A DNA stretch of 5,249 nt from an uncultured Pseudomonadota bacterium (GTDB lineage: Bacteria; Pseudomonadota; Alphaproteobacteria; RF32; CAG-239): NCBI GenBank assembly GCA_902796625.1, contig CADBPX010000110.1, positions 1 through 5,249 on the forward strand, read 5' to 3'. Below, piece after piece: positions 1 through 4,920 of this stretch (positions are counted from its first letter, which is position 1; each line of letters opens with the position of its first letter). The position numbers and the translations under genes were made by a program. A model generated the notes under the pieces. It was not told the DNA's origin. It ran no database searches and saw only the letters and a list, made by a program, of their open reading frames with translations.

Positions 1-207
1 CAATTGCACCACCACCGGATAAGGCTCGTTTTTAACATTGGCAATTTGATAACTTTTGGGATTTTTGCGTTGTATGGCATTAACCGCCGCCATCTCGGCT
101 ATCAGGTTACCGCCGCCGCAAGAAGACAGAATTTTACGCATCGGCATATCGGTAATGCCGGCCATCGGCGCTAAAAAAACTTTACTGTCAAAATCGCAAA
201 AAGCCAT
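1..207 (-). CDS. dus: tRNA-dihydrouridine synthase, N-terminal 69 residues (runs off the left edge)
   Basis: Dus enzymes are FMN- and NADPH-dependent and reduce uridines to dihydrouridine, mainly in the tRNA D-loop, in the cytoplasm. I translated the reverse strand from the ATG at 207. It reads MAFCDFDSKVFLAPMAGITD and continues with MPMRKIL, then an EMAAVNA stretch, ending PYPVVVQL at the window edge. The LAPMAGITD motif is the FMN-binding first strand and loop of the TIM barrel, and the terminal VVQL matches the next conserved strand of the family. The start is fixed by the TAATG overlap with the stop of the upstream gene at 207-209, and an AGG lies just upstream of it, so translation is probably coupled. 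The catalytic Cys lies beyond the window. The subfamily (DusA, DusB or DusC) cannot be decided from 69 residues; DusB is the commonest in alphaproteobacteria. The family call is firm. Confidence 0.9.
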   Translation of the reverse strand, partial: MAFCDFDSKVFLAPMAGITDMPMRKILSSCGGGNLIAEMAAVNAIQRKNPKSYQIANVKNEPYPVVVQL

Positions 208-2315
208 TAACCTATTTTTCCTAAAGCGCGTGCCAGAATATAATACACTTTGCCGATATCGGAGCCGGAAATCAGTGCCAACAGGGTTCCGGCTCGCTCA
301 TTTTCCCGTGCCGCCGCCACTAAGGCCTCAAAATCGGATAAGTACTTGTCAACCAAAACGCGGAAGCCCTGATTCTTTTCATAGTCATCCTTAATCGCTA
401 CCACCTGCTTTTTAGTCATGTTTTTGGAGAGATAACGCACAAAAGCGCCATGGTCGCCTTCATAATATTTTTTCCATAAATCGTCATCTTTGGAAGCCTT
501 ATTGAACACAGCGTTAATATCTATGGAAAGCGCTTCCAGTTCATTGATTATGTTGCCGGAATCGCGCATAAAGGTATCCATGCTGGCGGCCTTGAATTTT
601 TGATTGAACTTATCAACCTGACTTTCGGTTTTTTCATATCCCTCACGCAGATTTTCCAAGTGGGCATTTATGGTTTTACCGAAATCGTCCATTTTGCTTT
701 CGTATTTTTGCAAGGTTTCGCCGATATCATTACCGGTTTGTGTCAGTTTTTTATTGGCGGCGATTATGCCGGCGGCGCTTTGCTTTAAGTTACTCATGGC
801 ATTATTAACCGAGGCATCTTGTTCGGCGAGCAGTCCGGCATTGGTTTTGCTTTGTGCCGTCATTTGCTCGGCGCTTTCCGCCAAGCGAGTAATATTACCG
901 GATACCTGTTGATTTATTTCGCTGAACTTATCCAAAATACCGACGGCACGTTGTCCGAAAGCTTCAATATTTTTGTTCATACTTTCTTCTGCGGCACTTA
1001 TGTTTTGCGTAACCGAAGCCACAGCTTGCCCGAATTCGTTATTACCGTTGCGAGTGTTGGTGTAAAACTCTTGTAAGCGATGCGCTTCCTCTCCGAATGC
1101 CGTTACAACCTTGTTGAAATTATTGACGATTTGCAATCCCTCGTTTTCCAAGAGTTTGCGTTTTTCTTCCACATTATCTCCCAATTGACCGAAAGCGGCG
1201 GAAACCTGCTCGGTTGTTTCACGCATGTTGCGAATTTGATTTTGAATGTTTTGTTCCAAAGTACCGGAACGCTGAACCATGGCTTCCACTTCCATACTGA
1301 TAAGGCGTCCGTATTCGCCGAGTTTGTTATCTAAGAAAGCGGAATTTTTATCAATCAGTCCGGATTGAGTTTCCACCACTTGTTTTTGTTCTTTGATGCT
1401 GTTTTCTATATGCGAAATACCAGAATCCAAGCGACGGAACAGTTCTTCGCAATTTTCCGAAGTGCGCAGAAAGGTTTTTTGCAAACTTTCGCCTTTTTCT
1501 TCCCAAGCCTGAATCATGCCGGCAATGGTTTTTTGACTGCCGACGGAATATTGATTGAGTTGCTCTTGTGCCTTGGCGATGTTTTCATTATTGACGTTGA
1601 CCACTTCCTTAACATGTTCGGCGGCAGTAACCATTTCATTGACCATCGGGGTAACGATGGTTACCAGTTTTTCGCTGTCTTCGCGCATTTGCAGGGTATT
1701 GACTCTGAAATCAGCGGTGGCGGATGCAGCTTTGTCGGCAACGGTATTGAAATTTTCCACCAGTTTCCCGACCTCTTCGTTTAATTCGTTCATGGTTTGA
1801 GAGGCGTATTTATCGAGTGCTTCCGCCAATTCACGCATTTCGGTGACTCGTTCGGTAAGTTCGCGTTTGATGACGTCGCTTTGAGCACATGCGTCACGGG
1901 TGGCATCTTTTAATTCGGATACCTGTGTTTTGATGGCTTCGGCAATCATTTTAGCGGCGGCATTACCGCTGGAATCCGGAAAAATAACCTGATTAAGCGA
2001 TTCACGAAGCATTTGAGTTTCTTTTTTGAAACTGTTGCCGCGGTCAATATAAGCCATAATTACCCACATAATTGCCAAAGGTAGGGTTGTGGTGGTTAAA
2101 AAAGCCGTAAATTCGTTAGGCGTCATGGAAAACAGATTGTTCAAGCCGAAGAATTTGCTGATATAAACGGCAACAATGCCGAACCACATTACGCTGAAAG
2201 CAATGATAAAGCGGTGTAAACCATTGGAAAACCACGATGGTGTTTCCTTTTCTTGTTCGCTTGTAAAATTATCAAAGTTATTTTTTTTGTTTCTGACAGA
2301 GTTTTTTGGAGACAT
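207..2315 (-). CDS. Membrane-anchored long coiled-coil protein, TipN-like (702 aa)
   Basis: The protein has a charged, Asn/Lys-rich cytoplasmic N-terminus (about 1-30), two hydrophobic segments (about 36-56 and 69-90) and then roughly 480 residues of almost unbroken helix. That helix is rich in Glu, Lys, Gln, Ala and Asn with heptad spacing and few prolines. It ends in a distinct domain from about residue 579, with landmarks LWKKYYEGDHGAFVRYLSK, FRVLVDKYLSDFEAL and SGSDIGKVYYILARAL. Two membrane helices followed by a giant coiled coil and this kind of short C-terminal domain is the layout of TipN, the alphaproteobacterial polarity landmark. I recall similar GD.G.F and DFEA patterns there, but this is recollection, not a search. 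A chemoreceptor is unlikely: no hairpin-tip signalling motif or periplasmic sensor is seen. I chose the ATG at 2315, not the TTG at 2327, because GAGG sits 6 nt upstream of the ATG and would lie inside the longer version. The stop overlaps the dus start by one base. Confidence 0.75.
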   Translation of the reverse strand: MSPKNSVRNKKNNFDNFTSEQEKETPSWFSNGLHRFIIAFSVMWFGIVAVYISKFFGLNNLFSMTPNEFTAFLTTTTLPLAIMWVIMAYIDRGNSFKKETQMLRESLNQVIFPDSSGNAAAKMIAEAIKTQVSELKDATRDACAQSDVIKRELTERVTEMRELAEALDKYASQTMNELNEEVGKLVENFNTVADKAASATADFRVNTLQMREDSEKLVTIVTPMVNEMVTAAEHVKEVVNVNNENIAKAQEQLNQYSVGSQKTIAGMIQAWEEKGESLQKTFLRTSENCEELFRRLDSGISHIENSIKEQKQVVETQSGLIDKNSAFLDNKLGEYGRLISMEVEAMVQRSGTLEQNIQNQIRNMRETTEQVSAAFGQLGDNVEEKRKLLENEGLQIVNNFNKVVTAFGEEAHRLQEFYTNTRNGNNEFGQAVASVTQNISAAEESMNKNIEAFGQRAVGILDKFSEINQQVSGNITRLAESAEQMTAQSKTNAGLLAEQDASVNNAMSNLKQSAAGIIAANKKLTQTGNDIGETLQKYESKMDDFGKTINAHLENLREGYEKTESQVDKFNQKFKAASMDTFMRDSGNIINELEALSIDINAVFNKASKDDDLWKKYYEGDHGAFVRYLSKNMTKKQVVAIKDDYEKNQGFRVLVDKYLSDFEALVAAARENERAGTLLALISGSDIGKVYYILARALGKIG

Positions 2316-2320
2316 TTTTA

Positions 2321-2325
2321 ACCTC
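2321..2325 (-). promoter_or_regulatory. Shine-Dalgarno that decides the start of the coiled-coil gene
   Basis: On the reverse strand GAGGT is followed by TAAAA and then ATG at 2315, so the GAGG-to-ATG spacing is 6 nt. This favours the 702-aa product over the TTG start at 2327. A TATAAA at 2339-2334 could be a -10 box, but it has no convincing -35 (GTTAAA at 17 bp) and would give a leader of only about a dozen bases. Confidence 0.7.
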
Positions 2326-2388
2326 AAATGCGATTTATACCCATACTTTTGCCCAGTTTAACCGCAAAAAAGTAAAAAAATTGCATAA

Positions 2389-2400
2389 ATTTTGCAAAAT
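2389..2400. promoter_or_regulatory. 12-bp perfect palindrome in the divergent intergenic region
   Basis: ATTTTGCAAAAT is its own reverse complement. It lies in the AT-rich gap between the divergently oriented coiled-coil gene and the tRNA locus, 14 bp before the candidate -35 box of the tRNA side. It could be a dimeric regulator site or simply a chance AT-rich palindrome. No regulator is encoded nearby. Confidence 0.3.
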
Positions 2401-2413
2401 ATGAAAAAATAGA

Positions 2414-2441
2414 TTGATTTTTAAAAAGTTCTGTGTATTTT
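2414..2441 (+). promoter_or_regulatory. Candidate promoter for the tRNA locus
   Basis: TTGATT (2414-2419) and TATTTT (2436-2441) are separated by 16 bp and lie about 20 bp before the tRNA-like fragment at 2462. Transcription from here would begin near 2448. It would cover the fragment, the hairpin at 2507-2534 and, if read-through occurs, the intact tRNA-Thr. No good promoter is seen directly before the intact tRNA. Confidence 0.4.
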
Positions 2442-2461
2442 GTAGTCCTGTATGGTACATT

Positions 2462-2497
2462 GCCGTTGTAGCTATAGTATAGAGCACGTCATTGGTA
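2462..2497 (+). pseudogene. 5'-half copy of tRNA-Thr(GGU)
   Basis: Thirty-six bases match positions 1-36 of the intact tRNA-Thr at 2661. GCCGTTGTAGCT and GAGCACGTCATTGGTA are identical, and only the D-loop differs (ATAGTATA against CAGTGGTA, equivalent to one substitution and two small indels). The match stops in the anticodon loop, just after the GGT anticodon, and what follows is unrelated to a tRNA 3' half. It is therefore either the remnant of a partial duplication or insertion, or the 5' part of a non-tRNA transcript. It cannot fold as a tRNA because no acceptor or T-arm partner follows. Confidence 0.8.
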
Positions 2498-2506
2498 GCC
2501 GCTAAG

Positions 2507-2534
2507 CAAAAACAACCTCAAAATGTTGTTTTTG
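2507..2534. terminator. AT-rich hairpin after the tRNA-Thr fragment
   Basis: CAAAAACAAC (2507-2516) pairs perfectly with GTTGTTTTTG (2525-2534) around an 8-nt loop. The 3' arm carries the T-run, so it could terminate weakly on either strand. It sits 10 bases after the tRNA fragment, where a terminator for a short transcript starting near 2448 would be expected. If it acted strongly it would separate that transcript from the intact tRNA. Confidence 0.45.
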
Positions 2535-2626
2535 TCTGCAAGGCCCGAAGGCGTCCGGCAAGCAAGGGAAGCATTTGCAACCGAAGCGCGCCGCAGACGA
2601 CGAGGCGGGGGAGTAGACCCCGTCAT
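2534..2626 (+). other. GC-rich structured stretch between the tRNA fragment and tRNA-Thr; possible ncRNA or dispersed repeat
   Basis: This stretch is much richer in G and C than the sequence on either side. GTCTGC (2534-2539) can pair with GCAGAC (2593-2598), enclosing a 53-nt domain with further GGC/GCC pairing. CGGGG (2606-2610) pairs with CCCCG (2618-2622) over the loop GAGTAGA. GACCCCGTCAT (2616-2626) is the exact reverse complement of ATGACGGGGTC in tRNA-Thr (2697-2707). The open frames crossing it share no recognisable domain and look incidental. It may be a dispersed repeat or a leader of the tRNA transcript; I do not recognise it as a known RNA family. Confidence 0.35.
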
Positions 2627-2660
2627 GATGAAAAAATTATTGTGGTCAAGGTAATATTAT

Positions 2661-2735
2661 GCCGTTGTAGCTCAGTGGTAGAGCACGTCATTGGTAATGA
2701 CGGGGTCGTAAGTCCGATTCTTATCAGCGGCACCA
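2661..2735 (+). tRNA. tRNA-Thr (anticodon GGT)
   Basis: A full cloverleaf of 75 nt can be drawn. The acceptor GCCGTTG pairs with CAGCGGC with one G-U, and the D-stem is GCTC/GAGC. The anticodon stem is CGTCA/TGACG with loop TTGGTAA, giving anticodon GGT at 2693-2695. The T-stem is GTAAG/CTTAT (G-U closing pair), followed by discriminator A and an encoded CCA. It reads the threonine codons ACC and ACU. The T-loop is TCCGATT, so position 55, normally U and converted to pseudouridine, is C. That change creates the heptamer GTCCGAT, which recurs in the cassette junctions downstream. A terminator follows at once. The gene appears to be the anchor of the cassette array. Confidence 0.95.
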
Positions 2736-2741
2736 TTTTTG

Positions 2742-2768
2742 AAAACCGTTCCGGGAGGAACGGTTTTT
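2742..2768 (+). terminator. Intrinsic terminator of tRNA-Thr
   Basis: AAAACCGTTCC (2742-2752) pairs with GGAACGGTTTT (2757-2767) over the tetraloop GGGA, and a run of five T begins inside the 3' arm. It starts 6 bases after the CCA end. The homologous hairpin at 3682-3707 keeps the pairing with a different stem sequence. Confidence 0.85.
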
Positions 2769-2791
2769 GTTTTTGCGGGGCTATCTCCCGC

Positions 2792-2847
2792 AAAGTCCGA
2801 TTGTTATTTTCTCGAAAATAGCTTTTTTTCAATCATTATCGGATTTT
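2792..2847. repeat. 56-bp inverted-repeat element, copy 1
   Basis: AAAGTCCGAT (2792-2801) faces ATCGGATTTT (2838-2847), ten pairs with one G-U if transcribed, around a 36-nt interior. The interior holds TCTCGAAAA and then a T-run, at the same positions as in the other two copies. The T-rich 3' end means it could also act as a terminator for the convergent gene whose stop lies 8 bases away. Confidence 0.75.
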
Positions 2848-2854
2848 TAAAGTT

Positions 2855-3547
2855 TTATTCCCGTACCCTTGATGATGTTTTTGCTTTCCTTGTTTCAGCA
2901 ACTCTAGGGTCATCTCTCGATAAAACAAGTTTCTTTTTTAACTCAGGTAAATTCTCTTTTGTGATAATTTCAGGAAGTCCAAAATGTTCAGTTCCTCTAG
3001 CCGCCTGTACTTCATATGATCCTCCCTTTGATTTAGCATAATCGATTGCTAAATCATAATGCATTTTTAAGGCTATAGGGTCAATATCGTTTGCCCTGCA
3101 AAAATCCATTATTTTTTTGCGTCCTGATTCTTTAAATTGGTCGAGAACATAAAAATCACCGAAATCGATGCTTTCAGGAGCATCCTTTTGAGCATTTATT
3201 TTTTCAATTTTTGACTTTGCTTTATCACGGCTCGTTGTCGTTTCTTCGCGTTTAATAAATCGATGACAGATTAAAGTATTTAAAGCATCTTGCTCATTCA
3301 TTTCCGGAGAAACAGGTATTATTCCCAAAGAGCAGGTATGATAATGAACAACACACTGCTCTTGTTTAGATGCTTCTAAGCAAATTTGCAAGGCTTCTGC
3401 TATATTTCCTCCAGATTCAATATCAAAATAGATACTTCCGCCTTTTTGCCGGTAGAAATGATTTGATACTTTATTAGGTGTATCCGGCTCTATTATGAGC
3501 TTTCCATCAGCATCTCTTTCTATATCAAAACCAAATTCGTGTGACAT
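2855..3547 (-). CDS. Hypothetical soluble protein, 230 aa, cargo of cassette 1
   Basis: I do not recognise a family. The product is hydrophilic, with no signal peptide or membrane segment, so it is probably cytoplasmic. N-terminal part (about 1-80): acidic start FGFDIERDADGKLIIEPDT, then SIYFDIESGGN and a hydrophobic strand-like segment CVVHYHTCSLGIIPVSP. Middle (about 95-140): charged, Lys/Glu-rich. C-terminal part: helical, with LKMHYDLAIDYAKSK (160-174) and GLPEIITKENLPELKKKL (190-207), ending in a basic tail. The start at 3547 is preceded by AAAGGA about 9-10 nt upstream. The upstream in-frame TTG at 3610 is the first base of a perfect -35 box, so the longer reading is wrong. The gene runs against the tRNA and is closed by the inverted-repeat element of junction 1. 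It is more AT-rich than the core genes at the left. Function unknown. Confidence 0.75.
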   Translation of the reverse strand: MSHEFGFDIERDADGKLIIEPDTPNKVSNHFYRQKGGSIYFDIESGGNIAEALQICLEASKQEQCVVHYHTCSLGIIPVSPEMNEQDALNTLICHRFIKREETTTSRDKAKSKIEKINAQKDAPESIDFGDFYVLDQFKESGRKKIMDFCRANDIDPIALKMHYDLAIDYAKSKGGSYEVQAARGTEHFGLPEIITKENLPELKKKLVLSRDDPRVAETRKAKTSSRVRE

Positions 3548-3581
3548 TTTTTTGTATTCCTTTTTGTTTAATTTCTGTTTA

Positions 3582-3610
3582 ATGCTATCACATATAAAAT
3601 ATTCTGTCAA
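3582..3610 (-). promoter_or_regulatory. Promoter of the 230-aa gene
   Basis: On the reverse strand a perfect TTGACA (3610-3605) is followed after 17 bp by TAGCAT (3587-3582), which matches four of six -10 positions. It gives a leader of about 30 nt carrying the ribosome binding site for the ATG at 3547. The promoter lies inside the cassette, about 37 bp from its closing junction, so the unit is expressed independently of where it sits. Confidence 0.75.
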
Positions 3611-3646
3611 GTTTTTTTATAGTATATATATTCTGCTTACAATTCT

Positions 3647-3678
3647 GTCCGATAATCGCAAAGTATCGCGCACCATTT
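3647..3678. repeat. tRNA-3'-end-like junction sequence, copy 2 (candidate attachment site)
   Basis: Thirty-two bases starting GTCCGATAAT and ending TATCGCGCACCATTT match 4814-4845 with a single difference (C at 3657, T at 4824). The match starts abruptly, and the six bases before it are unrelated. It resembles the T-loop-to-CCA end of tRNA-Thr (GTCCGAT ... TATC.GCG.CACCA) but is 5 nt too long to complete a T-arm and acceptor. It is therefore not a tRNA, only a tRNA-end mimic or remnant. The last 9 bases, GCACCATTT, are shared by all three junctions. Confidence 0.75.
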
Positions 3679-3789
3679 TTGAAAACCGCCTCATCGCAGG
3701 CGGTTTTTGTGTTGATAGGGCTGCCTCTCACAAAGTCCGATTTTATAAATCCCGAAAACGGCAATTTTTCAATGAATATCGGACTTTTA
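3670..3789. repeat. Junction module copy 2 (core, terminator hairpin, inverted-repeat element)
   Basis: This is the ungapped homologue of 2730-2849. The inverted-repeat element at its end is AAAGTCCGAT (3732-3741) facing ATCGGACTTT (3778-3787), a perfect ten-pair stem with a 36-nt interior containing CCCGAAAACGG. It follows the 32-bp tRNA-end-like sequence and leads directly into the promoter of the serine hydrolase gene, so it is the left boundary of cassette 2. Confidence 0.8.
3682..3708 (+). terminator. Terminator hairpin, copy 2
   Basis: AAAACCGCCT (3682-3691) pairs with AGGCGGTTTT (3698-3707) around CATCGC, followed by the end of a T-run. It lies at exactly the position of the tRNA-Thr terminator relative to the core. 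The inner stem sequence has changed on both arms, so pairing has been kept. Confidence 0.75.
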
Positions 3790-3812
3790 TCAAAAATTAA
3801 CCGGTACATATC

Positions 3813-3818
3813 TATAAT
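3813..3818 (+). promoter_or_regulatory. -10 box of the serine hydrolase promoter
   Basis: A consensus TATAAT lies 22 bp before the ATG. The -35 region is weak (TTATCA or TCAAAA about 17-19 bp upstream), so it may need an activator or depend on the strong -10. Transcription would start near 3825, leaving a leader of about 15 nt that begins close to the ribosome binding site AGAGG at 3831-3835. Confidence 0.55.
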
Positions 3819-3840
3819 ACAACAATAATAAGAGGTAAAA

Positions 3841-4794
3841 ATGGATATAGAAGCTTTATGGAAAGAAAAAAAACAGCTCTGTAAACAATTATCAGGAGCA
3901 GTTTGTGCCTGTAATTTCAACCATGATGTAAACTTTGAAGTTTTATCTGATAAAATAAATTCAGGATTTGCTTTAAACACAAAATTTCAAGCTGCATCAC
4001 TTAGTAAATTGGTAGGAACAATTGTTTGTGCCATATTTTTGGAGAGAATAGGTAAATCATTAGATTTTTCACTGGAAAACAAATTGCTTATACCTGTTTT
4101 GAAACAGACAAATCTAAAGCACATCTTTTCACATAGTGCAGGAATTAATGTATCTGGTTTTCCGGGGTATGAAAAAACTTCTCTTCCTAAAATACAAGAT
4201 ATTATAACAGGCCAAAACGGAACAAATACGGAAGCTGTTAAACAATCTTTACCATTAGGTAAATATTCATATTCAGGTGGAGGATATTGCCTTGCTCAAG
4301 AATATATTGAAAGATTATCTCATAAGAAAATAAATAAATTAGCAGATGAGTTGCTTTTTTGCCCATTATCATTGGTTAATACAACATTTAATATCTTAAA
4401 AAGTGATACAAATTGTGCTGTTGGTCACAATAGTAGAGGAGAAAAAATTGGTACTTTGGGATGGCACTTATATCCGGAAACGATTGCTGCTGGATTATGG
4501 ACAACTCCTTGCGAGTATTTGAAAATATTAAATGAATTAATAAAAGGATACTATAACAAATCTGAAATAATTTCTTCAGAGATAGCAAAAGAAATACTAA
4601 CCCCTTTTGTTGATTGTGAGGAAGATGAAATAAAATTTAAATATGGATTAGGTGTAAGGTATTCGGAAAACATTTATTGGCACAGTGGAAGTAATAAAGG
4701 ATATAAAAGCTTTTTTGCTTTTGATTTAAATAATAAAAAAGCTTTTGTTATTATGAGTAACGATGATAATGCAGAAGATATTTTTTCTGTTTAA
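3841..4794 (+). CDS. Serine hydrolase of the class C beta-lactamase / EstB family (317 aa), cargo of cassette 2
   Basis: The catalytic motifs of the beta-lactamase/transpeptidase-like fold are present in order. FQAASLSK gives S53-x-x-K56, the nucleophile and general base. HIFSHSAGI (95-102) corresponds to the LLSHTSG turn. YSGGGY begins at Tyr144, the Y-x-N position, with Gly in place of Asn. AAGLWTTPCEYLKIL (216-230) is the typical domain-packing segment, and HSG (281-283) stands at the KTG position. HSGSNKGYKSFFAF followed by MSNDDN is a usual end for this family. There is no signal peptide and there are nine cysteines, so it is cytoplasmic. That argues against a periplasmic antibiotic-degrading AmpC and for an esterase, peptidase or amidase on an internal substrate. 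The substrate cannot be inferred. AGAGG lies 5 nt before the ATG. The gene is strongly AT-rich compared with the genes at 1-2315, which suggests horizontal origin. Confidence 0.88.
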   Translation: MDIEALWKEKKQLCKQLSGAVCACNFNHDVNFEVLSDKINSGFALNTKFQAASLSKLVGTIVCAIFLERIGKSLDFSLENKLLIPVLKQTNLKHIFSHSAGINVSGFPGYEKTSLPKIQDIITGQNGTNTEAVKQSLPLGKYSYSGGGYCLAQEYIERLSHKKINKLADELLFCPLSLVNTTFNILKSDTNCAVGHNSRGEKIGTLGWHLYPETIAAGLWTTPCEYLKILNELIKGYYNKSEIISSEIAKEILTPFVDCEEDEIKFKYGLGVRYSENIYWHSGSNKGYKSFFAFDLNNKKAFVIMSNDDNAEDIFSV

Positions 4795-4813
4795 TAATGT
4801 TTTTATATTCATA

Positions 4814-4845
4814 GTCCGATAATTGCAAAGTATCGCGCACCATTT
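4814..4845. repeat. tRNA-3'-end-like junction sequence, copy 3 (candidate attachment site)
   Basis: Same 32-bp block as at 3647-3678 with one substitution, ending in the shared core GCACCATTT (4837-4845). It starts 19 bases after the hydrolase stop codon. To the right of the core the sequence differs from copies 1 and 2 (GTTAATTTGAGCC instead of TTGAAAACCG), but a hairpin and the inverted-repeat element follow in the same order. Confidence 0.75.
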
Positions 4846-4851
4846 GTTAAT

Positions 4852-4886
4852 TTGAGCCGTTCGAAGCAGTTTGTCGAACGGCTTAA
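4852..4886. terminator. 12-bp hairpin in junction 3
   Basis: TTGAGCCGTTCG (4852-4863) pairs with CGAACGGCTTAA (4875-4886), all twelve positions including one G-U, around an 11-nt loop. It takes the place of the terminator hairpins of junctions 1 and 2 but is not followed by a T-run. It may terminate poorly, or serve mainly as a structural part of the junction. Confidence 0.6.
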
Positions 4887-4920
4887 CTATTGAAAATACT
4901 ACATTTTTTCCATCAATGAA

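Larger units (their letters stand above)
2730..2849. repeat. Junction module copy 1 (core, terminator hairpin, inverted-repeat element)
   Basis: This block aligns without gaps to 3670-3789 at a constant offset of 940. By hand count about 85 of the 120 bases starting at 2731 match. The order is: core GCACCATTT; terminator hairpin; a second hairpin TGCGGG/CCCGCA (2774-2779 with 2787-2792); and the inverted-repeat element to 2847. In copy 2 the second hairpin is TGATAGG/CCTCTCA (3713-3719 with 3724-3730, one mismatch). Differences concentrate in stems that stay paired and in loops, which suggests selection on structure. Confidence 0.8.

Noticed and set aside
2462..2660. tRNA interrupted by a group I intron
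   Set aside because: The downstream tRNA is complete, including its own 5' half, so the upstream half is a duplicate and not a 5' exon.
2492..2821. 109-aa plus-strand open frame across the tRNA
   Set aside because: It reads through the tRNA-Thr gene and its terminator, has no ribosome binding site, and its last part is the translated junction repeat.
2623..2832. 69-aa minus-strand open frame
   Set aside because: It is antisense to the tRNA and the junction module; the internal sequence is the usual artefact of translating a tRNA backwards.
3548..3610. N-terminal extension of the 230-aa protein from the TTG at 3610
   Set aside because: The TTG is part of a perfect -35 box and the -10 box lies inside the extension; a good ribosome binding site precedes the ATG at 3547.
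3647..3676. A tRNA gene or complete tRNA 3' half ending at the CCA of 3675 (and likewise at 4842)
   Set aside because: After the T-loop-like GTCCGAT there are five bases too many before the CCA, no T-stem can pair, and no 5' acceptor or anticodon arm precedes it.
3588..3980. 130-aa minus-strand open frame over junction 2
   Set aside because: It covers a structured repeat, a promoter and the 5' end of the well-supported serine hydrolase on the other strand.
4844..4889. Integron attC site, because GTTAA and TTAAC flank a long hairpin in junction 3
   Set aside because: The core boxes would be in the wrong order (GTT side first), the first does not fit GTTRRRY, and junctions 1 and 2 have nothing equivalent.
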